Origin: Bacteroidota bacterium
Lineage (GTDB): Bacteria; Bacteroidota; Bacteroidia; Chitinophagales; Chitinophagaceae
Direction of reading: 5' to 3'
DNA: 41,864 bases
Assembly: GCA_018267625.1 (NCBI GenBank)
Contig: JAFDYC010000086.1
Location: 1-41,864 of the forward strand
The notes beneath the pieces are model-generated. The model was not told the origin of the DNA. It was given only the letters and a program-made list of their open reading frames with translations, and ran no database searches. The position numbers were made by a program, and so were the translations under genes. Shown here in pieces: positions 8,097 through 16,651 of this stretch. Positions within the stretch are counted from its first letter, which is position 1. Every line of letters begins with the position of its first letter.

Positions 8097-10292
8097 ATGG
8101 CCAAGTCTCGTGCTATCCTAAGATTCATGAAAAATAAAGTCCTGATTCCGCTGCTCGCCGTGGGTGTGCTGGCGGTGTTTTTTTCCTTCAAATACATCGG
8201 TGCTGATGGCGGCGATGATGCGGCCACACTTTCTCCGGAAAGAAAATCACTGATACAAAACACACTCATGCGGGCTATTCAGGATGGGCATTATTCGCCA
8301 CGCCCTCTCGACGACTCTTTTTCTTACGCTGTATTTCACAGGCTTATAGACCAGCTCGACTATGACCGAAAGTTTTTTACTCAAAAAGAAATGTCAGAAC
8401 TGAAGAAGTATGAGTTCGATATTGATGATGAGCTTAGCCGCGGAGAGACCACCTTTTACGATAAGCTGAACGGAATATTTACGGGCAGTATTGACCGGGC
8501 AGACTCCTTTCAAAGGCAGGCATTACGCACACCATTTGATTTTTCAAAGAACGATTCCATTACAATCGGTGGTGACAATTCCTTCTGGCCCGCCGATGAT
8601 GCTGCGCTGAAAACACGCTGGCGGAAATACATGAAATACCGTACGCTGGTGCGGTATGAAGACCTGAAGGAACAACGGGATAAGAAACTCAAGGATAGCG
8701 CAAAAGCAGTCGTGAAGAATGATGCACAGTTGGAGCAGGATGCGCGCGAAAGCCTGGGCAAAAGCCAAGATGCATTTTTTCGTCGCCTGCGCAAGTTTGA
8801 TGCGAATGAGCGGTTCAGCATGTACCTGAATGCTATCGCTAACAGCGAAGACCCACATACGGATTATTTCGCTCCAAAGACCAAAGAAGCTTTTGATGTA
8901 GCTATGTCCGGAACCTTCTTCGGCATCGGCGCACAGCTCAAGCCTGAAGACGATGGCCGCGTAAAAATCGTTGCAATCATTCCTGGCTCTGCCAGTTGGC
9001 GGCAAGGCGAATTGAAAGCAGGAGATGAAATCTTGAAAGTAGCTCAGGGGGCCGGAGAGCCTTGGGACGTGATGGGCTATGACCTCGATGAAGTAGTCGC
9101 AAAAATCAGGGGGAAGAAAGGCACCGAGGTTCGGCTGACGGTAAAGAAAGTGGACGGCTCTATTAAAGTAATTCCCATCATCCGGGATGCAGTAGAGCTG
9201 GAAGAAACCTTTGCCAAAAGCGCTGTTATCAATAGCCCGGATGGCCCTGTAGGCTATATCTACCTCCCTGAATTTTATGCCGACTTCCAGCACTATAATG
9301 GCCGTCGCTGTGCAGATGATGTAGCGAAGGAAGTTGAGAAATTGAAGGAGGCCCATGTGAAAGGAATTGTTCTGGACTTACGCAACAATGGTGGGGGCTC
9401 CCTGAGCGACGTCGTGGATATGGCCGGCTTGTTTGTTGATCAGGGGCCGGTGGTGCAGGTGAAAAGTGCCGGGCAACCGCCTACAGTTTTGAAAGATGCC
9501 AACCGGGGGGCATTGTATGATGGCCCCTTAGCCATCATGGTCAATACAGGCTCTGCTTCCGCTTCTGAAATCATGGCCGCAGCCATGCAAGACTATGGTC
9601 GTGCAGTCATCATTGGCTCAACCACTTTCGGCAAGGGAACCGTACAAAAGGTGATTGACTTGTCTGAATACATGGACCCCATCACCCGGATGCGCATGGC
9701 AAATGAGCCTCCCATCGGCTCCGTGAAACTGACCGTTCAAAAGTTCTATCGCATCAATGGTGGCTCCACCCAACTTCGCGGCGTGACCCCCGACATTAAG
9801 TTGCCAGATATGTACAGTGAACTGACCGGCGGCGAACGCAAGGATAAATCAGCCTTAAAATGGGATAATATTCCGGCAGCATCCTACACCCCACTGCATA
9901 TTTTGGACCTCACTAAGCTTCAGACTGCAAGCACCAAACGGCTTGCTGCCAGCAGTGAATTTCAATTGATTCAAAACAATTCGGCAAAGCTGAAAGCCAA
10001 ACAAGACGACAACACCTTTCCGCTGAGTGAAACAGCATACAAGAAAGAGTTGGATGAAGCCTCCTCCTTTTCAAAACAATTGGAAGCCCTGGAAAAAAAG
10101 ACTCCTTCCTTAGCCGTAACGAACCTGAAAGCCGACCTGCCTCATATTGAGATCGACAGTGTTTCTATTGCCAAAAACAAAAACTGGCTCAAAGGAATCA
10201 AACAAGACATCTATATCAGCGAAGCTGTTCACATCATCAATGATATGGATCGGGACGGAATGAAAGTGACTTTAAAAATGAACCAGGAATAA
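8097..10292 (+). CDS. prc: S41 C-terminal processing protease, Prc/Tsp type
   Basis: The protein cuts other periplasmic proteins at or near their C-termini. It has 731 residues from this start. A signal peptide or anchor (about residues 11-35) is followed by an N-terminal helical domain, a PDZ domain (about 260-355) and the S41 domain with SASASEI and FGKGTVQ. By comparison with E. coli Prc the catalytic pair should be Ser488 and Lys513, 25 residues apart as in that family. The long C-terminal region fits Prc rather than the shorter CtpA. The start could also be the ATG at 8127, which gives a simpler signal sequence; I kept 8097 because its distance from the -7 box matches other genes here. 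Confidence 0.9.
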   Translation: MAKSRAILRFMKNKVLIPLLAVGVLAVFFSFKYIGADGGDDAATLSPERKSLIQNTLMRAIQDGHYSPRPLDDSFSYAVFHRLIDQLDYDRKFFTQKEMSELKKYEFDIDDELSRGETTFYDKLNGIFTGSIDRADSFQRQALRTPFDFSKNDSITIGGDNSFWPADDAALKTRWRKYMKYRTLVRYEDLKEQRDKKLKDSAKAVVKNDAQLEQDARESLGKSQDAFFRRLRKFDANERFSMYLNAIANSEDPHTDYFAPKTKEAFDVAMSGTFFGIGAQLKPEDDGRVKIVAIIPGSASWRQGELKAGDEILKVAQGAGEPWDVMGYDLDEVVAKIRGKKGTEVRLTVKKVDGSIKVIPIIRDAVELEETFAKSAVINSPDGPVGYIYLPEFYADFQHYNGRRCADDVAKEVEKLKEAHVKGIVLDLRNNGGGSLSDVVDMAGLFVDQGPVVQVKSAGQPPTVLKDANRGALYDGPLAIMVNTGSASASEIMAAAMQDYGRAVIIGSTTFGKGTVQKVIDLSEYMDPITRMRMANEPPIGSVKLTVQKFYRINGGSTQLRGVTPDIKLPDMYSELTGGERKDKSALKWDNIPAASYTPLHILDLTKLQTASTKRLAASSEFQLIQNNSAKLKAKQDDNTFPLSETAYKKELDEASSFSKQLEALEKKTPSLAVTNLKADLPHIEIDSVSIAKNKNWLKGIKQDIYISEAVHIINDMDRDGMKVTLKMNQE

Positions 10293-10340
10293 AGGCAAGA
10301 TTTGGTTCCGCATTCCTTATCCGGCGCAGACGGGCATGGC

Positions 10341-10348
10341 TAAATTCG
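10341..10348 (+). promoter_or_regulatory. -7 promoter box for the DUF5683 gene
   Basis: TAAATTCG lies 14 bases before the ATG at 10363. It falls downstream of the alternative ATG at 10336, so if it is used only the later start can be translated from this transcript. No matching -33 element is seen. Confidence 0.4.
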
Positions 10349-10362
10349 CAGCCCATTCTGAG

Positions 10363-10980
10363 ATGAAATCGTTGTTGCGGATTTTGACTATTCTGGCCCT
10401 GAGCCTGACAGCTCTGCCTGTTGCTGCGCAGTCGCTGACCGATTCTGCCCAAACGCATACCATCCCGGATACTATCCCTGCACAGGTTGAAGGGGCCGGT
10501 TCACAAATGCCTATTGCCCCTTCTTTGGTAAAGCCGCTTCCCTTTCAGCCAAACCCTAAGAAAAGCGCCCTTTTCTCTGCTATCCTACCTGGTGCCGGGC
10601 AGTTTTACAACCGTCAGTACTGGAAAATTCCTATCATCTATGCTGGCGTAGGCGCTGCCGTTTATTTTCTTGTGGATAATACCCGGCAGTATAGGCGCTT
10701 TCGCGAAGGCTATATCGCCCGGATTACAAACCCAAATGTTCAGGACGATTTTACAGGACGATATTCTCAGCAAGACTTGCAGGTGTTGCAGAATGCCTAC
10801 CGGAAATATTTAGACATGACGATGCTTTTTACCGGCCTCGGATACACCTTGCAAGTGATGGATGCACTGACTTTCGCCCATCTGAAAAACTTTGACATTT
10901 CCAAGGATATCTCCATCCGCATGCACCCGGTTGCGTTACCTAATGGCGCTCCAGGCCTGGGTTTTGTGATGCGTTTTTGA
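10363..10980 (+). CDS. DUF5683-domain protein, envelope-associated
   Basis: This 205-residue protein begins with a signal peptide (MKSLLRILTILALSLTALPVAAQ). After a proline-rich spacer comes the DUF5683 core, starting at KKSALFSAILPGAGQFYNRQYWK, with a hydrophobic helix (IIYAGVGAAVYFLV) and a second near MTMLFTGLGYTLQVMDAL. The family has no known function and is almost confined to Bacteroidota. In many relatives it directly follows parA-parB; here it lies about 22 kb away, behind the S41 protease. I chose 10363 over the ATG at 10336 because it gives a clean signal peptide and because the -7 box lies between them. Confidence 0.85.
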   Translation: MKSLLRILTILALSLTALPVAAQSLTDSAQTHTIPDTIPAQVEGAGSQMPIAPSLVKPLPFQPNPKKSALFSAILPGAGQFYNRQYWKIPIIYAGVGAAVYFLVDNTRQYRRFREGYIARITNPNVQDDFTGRYSQQDLQVLQNAYRKYLDMTMLFTGLGYTLQVMDALTFAHLKNFDISKDISIRMHPVALPNGAPGLGFVMRF

Positions 10981-11013
10981 GCCTACTTTCTTTGTGCCCT
11001 ACGAATACTATTG

Positions 11014-11703
11014 ATGAAGATTTCCGAGTCCACTGCCCCAGCAATGCAAACCAAAGAAGACGACTACCGGCATAAAAAGCTCAGAAGGGATTTAGTGAAT
11101 TCACTTCGTGAAAAAGGAATAACGGACGATCGGGTACTAAATGCCCTGGACACGATTCCCAGGCATTTTTTTTTAGACACCGCCTTCGAGCGGCAGGCTT
11201 ATGAAGACCGTGCCTTCCCTATCGCTTCAGGTCAGACAATTTCGCAACCATACACAGTAGCCTTTCAGACACAATTACTACAGGTCCAGAAGTTCGAAAA
11301 GGTGCTGGAAGTTGGCACAGGAAGTACCTATCAAAGTTGTGTGCTCGCTGCTCTGGGGGCCGTCGTGCTCAGCGTAGAACGGCAACGTGAATTGTATGAT
11401 GCTGCAAGTCGGTTTTTCTTCTTGAAGCGCTACCCAGCCATCAAGCGATTTTATGGCGATGGCTATGCCGGCTTGCCCTCCTATGCACCTTTTGACAAGG
11501 TGCTTATTACAGCAGGAGCTCCATTCGTCCCTCCCATGCTTTTGGAACAATTAAAACCCGGAGGCATCATGGTGGCACCCATCGGCGAAGAAAGCCTGCA
11601 ACGAATGACCCGCATCAAAAAAGGCGAAGACGGCAGCCTGAAAGAGGAAGATTTCGGTACGTTTTCCTTTGTGCCCATGCTGGAAGGAAAAAACAACAGA
11701 TAG
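11014..11703 (+). CDS. pcm: protein-L-isoaspartate O-methyltransferase
   Basis: The enzyme methylates isoaspartyl residues formed in ageing proteins, which starts their repair. The 229-residue protein has the Rossmann fold of class I methyltransferases. The AdoMet-binding motif reads VLEVGTGSTYQ (98-107), followed by AVVLSVER and the GDGYAGLPSYAPFDKVLITAGAP region. The ISQPYTVA segment (76-83) corresponds to the substrate-binding ISAPH/ISQPY stretch. The glycine usual after GTGS is a threonine (T105). The ATG at 11014 is preferred to the TTG before it; the ATG at 11044 is possible. Confidence 0.9.
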   Translation: MKISESTAPAMQTKEDDYRHKKLRRDLVNSLREKGITDDRVLNALDTIPRHFFLDTAFERQAYEDRAFPIASGQTISQPYTVAFQTQLLQVQKFEKVLEVGTGSTYQSCVLAALGAVVLSVERQRELYDAASRFFFLKRYPAIKRFYGDGYAGLPSYAPFDKVLITAGAPFVPPMLLEQLKPGGIMVAPIGEESLQRMTRIKKGEDGSLKEEDFGTFSFVPMLEGKNNR

Positions 11704-11718
11704 CCAGGAAGAACATGA

Positions 11719-12654
11719 TTACTGTGAAGCGGAAATTGCTTTCAGGTTGCGCATCATGCCCGCCCATTTTGCCCGCTTGATGGGAGAGCCTTTCAGATAG
11801 TTCCGAAAGGCATCTTCAGAAAGCGACAGCCATTCCTGCGTCGAAAGATTCAGCACTTCAGGAATCGGCTTGAATGCAGGCTCCGTATGCGGTTTTGAAA
11901 AACGATTCCAGGGGCATACATCCTGGCATACATCGCAGCCAAAGGCCCAGTTGTCGGCCCGGTGTTCAAAGCCGGAAGGCATCAGCGCATCTTTCAATTC
12001 AATGGTGAGATACGAAATACAGCGTTGGGCATCTACCTCTCCGGGTGCTACTATGGCTTGTGTAGGGCAGGCATCTATACATCGGGTGCAAGTGCCGCAA
12101 TGATCCGTCTTCATGGGAGCGTCTGCCTCTAATTCCAAATCAGTAATTAAAGTCGCAATGAAGAAAAAGGAGCCGTACGATTTGTTGAGCAAATTGGCGT
12201 TCTTGCCCAGCCAGCCCAAGCCACTTCGGGCTGCCCAGCTTCGTTCCAGCACGGGCGCCGAATCCACAAAGCCGCGTCCATCTACTGCACCAATATGCTC
12301 CCGTATGTAATCCAATAGCGCATTCAGCCGGGGGCGAATTACATCATGATAATCCAGCCCCCAGGCATATTTAGAAATGAGCGGAGCAGCTTCTTGCTGC
12401 TTTTCGGAAGGGAAATAATTTATCAGCAGCGTGATCACCGATCGTGCACCGGGAACCAGCTTAGAGGGGTCAGTACGCAAGTCGAAATTGCGCTCCATAT
12501 AGCTCATGGCGCCATGAAATCCTTTCTGAAGCCAGGCCTCCAGCTTGCGGGCATCTTCATCCAATCGGGTAGCCCTTGCCACACGACAATCCATAAATCC
12601 AAGACGGGCTGCTTCGGCTTTAACCAGGGCAGCGTTTTTCTCTGCAAAACTCAA
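11719..12654 (-). CDS. queG: epoxyqueuosine reductase
   Basis: QueG performs the last step of queuosine synthesis, reducing epoxyqueuosine in tRNA with a cobalamin cofactor and two [4Fe-4S] clusters. The 311-residue protein has the cluster cysteines at 186, 189, 192, 196 (CGTCTRCIDACP) and at 212, 240, 243, 247 (CDVCQDVCP), and the catalytic aspartate in FVDSAPVLER (D131). The start is a TTG, since no in-frame ATG or GTG occurs near the expected N-terminus; the protein beginning SFAEKNAALVKAEAARLGF fits the family. It is convergent with pcm, with 15 bases between stops. It may be the last gene of the ribD transcript, though 208 bases separate it from the YigZ-like gene. Confidence 0.93.
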   Translation of the reverse strand: MSFAEKNAALVKAEAARLGFMDCRVARATRLDEDARKLEAWLQKGFHGAMSYMERNFDLRTDPSKLVPGARSVITLLINYFPSEKQQEAAPLISKYAWGLDYHDVIRPRLNALLDYIREHIGAVDGRGFVDSAPVLERSWAARSGLGWLGKNANLLNKSYGSFFFIATLITDLELEADAPMKTDHCGTCTRCIDACPTQAIVAPGEVDAQRCISYLTIELKDALMPSGFEHRADNWAFGCDVCQDVCPWNRFSKPHTEPAFKPIPEVLNLSTQEWLSLSEDAFRNYLKGSPIKRAKWAGMMRNLKAISASQ

Positions 12655-12862
12655 TTTGAGATCCTTTACTGAATGACTTGATGGATATAAAGGTGCGACG
12701 AAGCAAGTTGATGTTCTTTCTGAAAAGCATGATCGGACGATGTTTTTCAGTACGTGTTTTCAACATCAAATTGCCCGAAAAATGAACCCTAGATTTTCTG
12801 CAATTCACGATGCTTCTCGTCGAAAAGGTTGTATGGCTCAGGCGCAAGAATTCACGAGCATA

Positions 12863-13486
12863 TTATACATCCGGCGCTTCGGTACAGGGCTTGACTTGCA
12901 CGCCCCGAAGCTCAGAAAGCTGCACAACACATGCCTCGGCATGATGAAGCGGAATGGCCACGCGCAGCCGACAAAACAGTTGCAAGTCCTGATGCAAAAT
13001 TTCCGCTTCACTGCGCAGCAGCAGGTGCCGCACCTCGTTCAACTGAGCATAGCTGCATTCCAGTTCATAGACAGCACACACCCACTTCGTCAACAACCCT
13101 CCGGCTCGCAGAGCCTCTTCCGCAACAGAGCCATACGCCTGGATCAGTCCTGGCACCCCTAACAGCGTACCTCCGAAATACCGAACGACAACCAACATCA
13201 CATTCGTCAGGCCCAGGCGATCGATTGCACCCAGCATGGGCCTGCCTGCACTGCCGGAAGGCTCTCCGTCATCGCTGGCGCGAAATTGCGTCCCATCATA
13301 ACCAAGACGAAAAGCCAAACAATGATGATTCGCCTTGGGATGCTCCTGCTTCAGCGCCTTGTGCAGTGCTTTAATTGATTCCAGATTCTGAACCGGATTA
13401 GCAAAAGCAAGGAAACGGCTGCCCCGGTCGCGGTATTCGGCTGTGGCGGGCTTGACCAGAGTTGAATAAGAACGAGGCTCAGGCAT
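12863..13486 (-). CDS. YigZ/IMPACT-family protein (UPF0029)
   Basis: The 207-residue protein has the IMPACT-domain signature: HHCLAFRLG (54-62), RASDDGEPSGSAGRPM and VVVRYFGGTLLGVPGL. The C-terminal 70 residues correspond to the second, ferredoxin-like domain of YigZ. Eukaryotic IMPACT binds Gcn1 and modulates translation control; the bacterial role is not settled. Its ATG overlaps the end of the EamA gene by eight bases, so the two are probably translated together. Confidence 0.88.
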   Translation of the reverse strand: MPEPRSYSTLVKPATAEYRDRGSRFLAFANPVQNLESIKALHKALKQEHPKANHHCLAFRLGYDGTQFRASDDGEPSGSAGRPMLGAIDRLGLTNVMLVVVRYFGGTLLGVPGLIQAYGSVAEEALRAGGLLTKWVCAVYELECSYAQLNEVRHLLLRSEAEILHQDLQLFCRLRVAIPLHHAEACVVQLSELRGVQVKPCTEAPDV

Positions 13487-14372
13487 AGAGGTCAGAAAAT
13501 AGAATCAGCAGAATGGCTACAATGGAGAGCAGCATGCCAAGCATTCGCTGCAGACTTGCTTTTTCTTTAAAAAAAATTACTGCAGCAAGAGAAGCTACCA
13601 ACACAATGCCAATATTATTTACCGGAATGGCTGCCGAGCCGGGCAGGTATTTCGTCTGTAACAGCCGCAGCAAAAAGTAGATCGAAAAATAGTTGGGGAC
13701 ACCCAATGCCAGGCCCGCCAGTAGGTTCCGCCAGGCAAAGCGCCGCCGCCTACTCAGCAATAATGCAAGCACCAAAAGCAATCCAATGCTTCCTGCAGTG
13801 AAAAAAGTAAGAATGAGATAGACAGACTGCCCCAGCCTGTCAGCCTCTGCAACTCCGCTACTAAAAAATTTCAGTGCGATGAAATTCACCATTGTGTCGA
13901 GCAGGCCACTGGCTACAAACAGGAGCAGTATGAGCCATAGGCTATGCGCGCTTCGTGTGGTTCGTCCCGACCTGGAACTGAGATAGACTGCCGGCACTGC
14001 CAGTACAATTCCTAACAATTTCGTGAAGCTCAACACATCGCCAAACAGCCAAACGGCAAAGGCGACCGGAATTACTAAGCTCAACTTATTGGCTATGGTA
14101 GTAATCGTGATGCCTTCTTTAATGGTGCAATACCCAATCAGGTTGAAGACGGAGATAAACGAAGTACCCATTAGTACGGCCCAGCCAATCCAGGGTTCAT
14201 GGATGCTCTGAGCACCCACGGGAAATCGGCCAATAAATAGGCTGCCGGTTGCAGTGCAAACCCAATAGTTAGCCACTATAGCCTGAAGGTTGTCCACACC
14301 AAAGCGTTCAAAAATTTTGAAAGCCACGATGAGGTAGGCGTTCAGCAGGATGGTGAGCAACAGAAAAAGCAT
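13479..14372 (-). CDS. EamA/DMT-family membrane transporter
   Basis: The 297-residue protein has about ten hydrophobic helices arranged as two similar halves, the layout of the drug/metabolite transporter superfamily. The end of the second half, AIPVNNIGIVLVASLAAVIFFKEKASLQRMLG, is typical of EamA proteins. The substrate cannot be predicted. It starts 13 bases after the ribD stop and overlaps the YigZ-like gene, so ribD, this gene and the YigZ-like gene form one operon. A role in flavin or precursor transport would be a guess from position only. Confidence 0.82.
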   Translation of the reverse strand: MLFLLLTILLNAYLIVAFKIFERFGVDNLQAIVANYWVCTATGSLFIGRFPVGAQSIHEPWIGWAVLMGTSFISVFNLIGYCTIKEGITITTIANKLSLVIPVAFAVWLFGDVLSFTKLLGIVLAVPAVYLSSRSGRTTRSAHSLWLILLLFVASGLLDTMVNFIALKFFSSGVAEADRLGQSVYLILTFFTAGSIGLLLVLALLLSRRRRFAWRNLLAGLALGVPNYFSIYFLLRLLQTKYLPGSAAIPVNNIGIVLVASLAAVIFFKEKASLQRMLGMLLSIVAILLILFSDLYA

Positions 14373-14385
14373 CGGTACGAATCAA

Positions 14386-15456
14386 TCAAAGCGCAGCACC
14401 ATCAGGAAATAAGGCAAATGCTTGTCTGGGTTGAAATAGTCGCAGACAATCGTTTCCTATGGTAGTAGTCATACAGCAAGTTGATTCGGGAAGCAAGGGG
14501 CGTTGAAGCCCTTCCCCGAACACATGCTTTGTTTGAAACACCCGGGCCTCATCCCAAAAGCCGGCGGCAATAAAGCTTTTCAGTAAGGCGGCCCCTCCTT
14601 CCACTAAAAGGGAATTTTTCCCGGCCTGCAAGAGTTTTTGCAGCAAGGCAGGAAGTAGATGTTCATTAAAGGGCAAGCTCAAAAAACGAATGTTTCCTGC
14701 CTCATAATCCCTTCCTTCATGGACAATCCAGGTGGGCTGTTCATCATTTAAAAGATGGAAGTCCTTCGGGATACGGAGTTTTTTGTCAAGCACGATTCGT
14801 AGGGGCTGAGGGCCTTCCCAAAGGCGAACATTAAGCCTTGGGTTATCTGCCAGGGCAGTACGAAAACCCACCATTATCGCCGACTCTTCACTGCGCCAGC
14901 GATGCACCAGAGTTTGGCTAAAATGATTGCTGAGTTGCCTGCGGCTGCCATCTGCCGGTGCTATAAACCCATCCTGCGACTCTGCCCATTTTAAGATGAT
15001 ATAGGGGCGTTGCATCTCCTGAGCCGATAAAAAATTCCTGCACAGCCAGCGTGCCTCCTGGTGGCAAACGCCTGTCGTCACCTCTACGCCGGCGGCTTGC
15101 AGCAATGCGATGCCCCGGCCCTGAACCTGAGGAAAAGGATCTTCGAGCGCTAGCACAACCCTTGGTATCCCTTCTTCTATGATGCGATGGGCGCAAGGAG
15201 GCTGTTTGCCCTGATGGGCACAAGGTTCCAGGCTCACATACAAGGTGCTTTCCCGGATAAGCGGGCGGTCGGCATCCAACACGTTTTGCAGGCAAGCTAC
15301 TTCTGCATGCACCCCACCATAAGCCTGATGCCAGCCTTCGCCAATGATGCGCCCTTCGTGCACCAATACCGCACCTACTTTAGGATTGGGTGACACCCAA
15401 CCTCCACCCCGTTGCGCCAACAAAAGGGCGCGTTGCATGAAAGCCTCATGTTGCAT
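14386..15456 (-). CDS. ribD: riboflavin biosynthesis deaminase/reductase
   Basis: RibD carries out two steps of riboflavin synthesis: deamination of the pyrimidine ring and NADPH-dependent reduction of the ribose side chain. The 356-residue protein has the zinc deaminase site HAEV (His50, Glu52) and EPCAHQGKQPPC (Cys79, Cys88) in the N-terminal domain. The reductase domain begins around YIILKWAESQDGFIA and includes LLVEGGAALLKSFI near the end. Length and order of domains are normal. The ATG at 15456 lies only seven bases after a -7 box. Other rib genes are not in the window. Confidence 0.95.
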   Translation of the reverse strand: MQHEAFMQRALLLAQRGGGWVSPNPKVGAVLVHEGRIIGEGWHQAYGGVHAEVACLQNVLDADRPLIRESTLYVSLEPCAHQGKQPPCAHRIIEEGIPRVVLALEDPFPQVQGRGIALLQAAGVEVTTGVCHQEARWLCRNFLSAQEMQRPYIILKWAESQDGFIAPADGSRRQLSNHFSQTLVHRWRSEESAIMVGFRTALADNPRLNVRLWEGPQPLRIVLDKKLRIPKDFHLLNDEQPTWIVHEGRDYEAGNIRFLSLPFNEHLLPALLQKLLQAGKNSLLVEGGAALLKSFIAAGFWDEARVFQTKHVFGEGLQRPLLPESTCCMTTTIGNDCLRLFQPRQAFALFPDGAAL

Positions 15457-15463
15457 GAAGTTG

Positions 15464-15471
15464 CAAAAATA
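15464..15471 (-). promoter_or_regulatory. ribD: -7 promoter box for ribD
   Basis: On the minus strand the sequence reads TATTTTTG, an exact TAnnTTTG match, followed by CAACTTC and the ATG. Seven bases separate box and start codon, so the mRNA should have almost no leader. No FMN riboswitch can fit in so short a space. Confidence 0.55.
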
Positions 15472-15499
15472 GCTTGGGCATCTGCGTATGCTCTGGCTT

Positions 15500-15507
15500 T
15501 ATTTTCG
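15500..15507 (+). promoter_or_regulatory. prmC: -7 promoter box for prmC
   Basis: TATTTTCG is followed by CTGCCTG and the ATG at 15515, seven bases later. The upstream ATG at 15488 lies before this box, so the box supports the later start. It is arranged back-to-back with the ribD box. Confidence 0.5.
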
Positions 15508-15514
15508 CTGCCTG

Positions 15515-16372
15515 ATGCCGGAAATAGGAACCTCATTTTTCGAACTGAAAGCCGCACTGGGCAAGCTTTACGATGAGCACGAAGCCGCAGCCATCGCTCA
15601 TGAATGCCTGCATCACATCACCGGCCTCGACCGGCTGACACGGCTGACACAGAAACATCAGGTTTTATCGCCGGAGCAGGCAGCTCAATTTTCTAAGATG
15701 AAAACCGGCCTGCTTCAGGGTATGCCTTTACAATACCTCATCGGCAGCGCTCATTTTCTCGGACGCGATTTTACTGTTAGCCCCGCAGTACTTATCCCAC
15801 GGCCGGAAACTGAAGAATTGGTGCAATGGATTTTGGAAGGAACCCCGCCACAGCAGATTCTGGATATTGGCACGGGCAGTGGCTGCATCGCCATCAGCCT
15901 GGCACTTGCCTGGCCAGCCTGTACGCTACACGCAATAGACATCAGCACAGAAGCATTGAACATCGCGAAGGATAATGCCCTGCAGCTGGGCGCCAGGCTT
16001 CATTTTCAGCAAGGCGACTTCCTGAAAACGGAACAGTGCGAGCAGCTTGGTCAATTTGATATTCTCGTATCCAACCCGCCCTATATCCCAGTGGCGGAGC
16101 GTATGAGCCTGCACCCGAATGTGCGCGAATACGAGCCTGGTACCGCTTTGTTTGTACCCTCTGATGATGCCCTTCTGTTCTATCGCGCAATAGCGGATTT
16201 TGGGAAGGGGCATCTTACGGCAAAGGGTTGGATCTATTGCGAGCTGCATCGGGATTTTGCAGCAGAGGCTGCTGCTTTATTCCGGCAAGAGGGTTATGAA
16301 GAAGTGCATGTACGAAAAGACATGCAGGGCAATGAACGTATGTTGCGGGCACAGTTACGAGAAAGAATGTAA
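15515..16372 (+). CDS. prmC: peptide chain release factor N5-glutamine methyltransferase
   Basis: PrmC methylates the glutamine of the GGQ motif in release factors RF1 and RF2, which speeds peptide release. The 285-residue protein has an N-terminal helical substrate-binding domain (about 1-90), the AdoMet motif ILDIGTGSGCIAISLA (115-130) and the catalytic NPPY (187-190). VLIPRPETEELV precedes the methyltransferase fold as usual. I start it at 15515 (MPEIGTSFFELKAAL); the ATG at 15488 would add nine residues and lies upstream of the likely promoter box. It is convergent with rpoB, and no terminator for it is evident. Confidence 0.93.
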   Translation: MPEIGTSFFELKAALGKLYDEHEAAAIAHECLHHITGLDRLTRLTQKHQVLSPEQAAQFSKMKTGLLQGMPLQYLIGSAHFLGRDFTVSPAVLIPRPETEELVQWILEGTPPQQILDIGTGSGCIAISLALAWPACTLHAIDISTEALNIAKDNALQLGARLHFQQGDFLKTEQCEQLGQFDILVSNPPYIPVAERMSLHPNVREYEPGTALFVPSDDALLFYRAIADFGKGHLTAKGWIYCELHRDFAAEAAALFRQEGYEEVHVRKDMQGNERMLRAQLRERM

Positions 16373-16550
16373 CAGTAGGTTTCAGGATATTTTTTGACAG
16401 CCGGCAGTAGCCCTGATAAGGCATTTGCTAAAGCTTGTCCTAATCTTGATTCAGAATTGCAGGTTTCGGGCCTGAGATTCAATGAAGCTTTTTGTGTGGC
16501 ATGTGCACTTGCATCATCCGGAAAATGCAGAGTAGAGTTCTTTAGCTGAA

Positions 16551-16570
16551 GGGTGCGACGCAACGGATGC
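16551..16570 (+). repeat. dispersed intergenic repeat, copy 2 (core)
   Basis: GGGTGCGACGCAACGGATGC contains the 13-base core and lies between the convergent prmC and rpoB genes. It is preceded by AGCTGAA and followed by a module-B copy at 16578-16589. Copy 1 has the same modules in the opposite order. Confidence 0.7.
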
Positions 16571-16577
16571 CGAACAG

Positions 16578-16589
16578 CGAAATATTGCC
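16578..16589 (+). repeat. dispersed repeat, module B copy
   Basis: CGAAATATTGCC matches the first 11 bases of module B in copy 1 and continues as in the family up to the rpoB terminator. The preceding GCCGAACAG also resembles GCCGAGCAA before copy 1. Confidence 0.5.
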
Positions 16590-16593
16590 GACT

Positions 16594-16625
16594 AAAAAAA
16601 GCCGCCCAGATAGACTGAGCGGCTT
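16594..16625 (-). terminator. rpoB: intrinsic terminator of rpoB
   Basis: Read on the minus strand, AAGCCGCTCAG (16625-16615) pairs with CTGGGCGGCTT (16609-16599) over 11 positions with one wobble, and a run of seven T follows (16600-16594). It lies 26 bases after the rpoB stop codon, showing that rpoB transcription ends here rather than continuing into rpoC. Confidence 0.9.
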
Positions 16626-16651
16626 CGAGCTGTATTTGTGATTGATACAGG

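Noticed and set aside
11719..12660. queG as a broken gene because it lacks an ATG start
   Set aside because: A TTG start gives a full-length protein with all iron-sulfur cysteines and the catalytic aspartate.
12689..12704. GGTGCGACGAAGCAAG between queG and the YigZ-like gene as a sixth repeat copy
   Set aside because: Only the first eight core bases match, and the flanking sequence differs; it may be chance.
12620..12847. A 75-codon minus-strand frame upstream of queG
   Set aside because: It overlaps the queG start in another frame and has no recognisable features; queG explains the stretch better.
14386..15514. An FMN riboswitch before ribD
   Set aside because: Only 58 bases separate ribD and prmC, and the promoter box is seven bases from the ATG, leaving no room.
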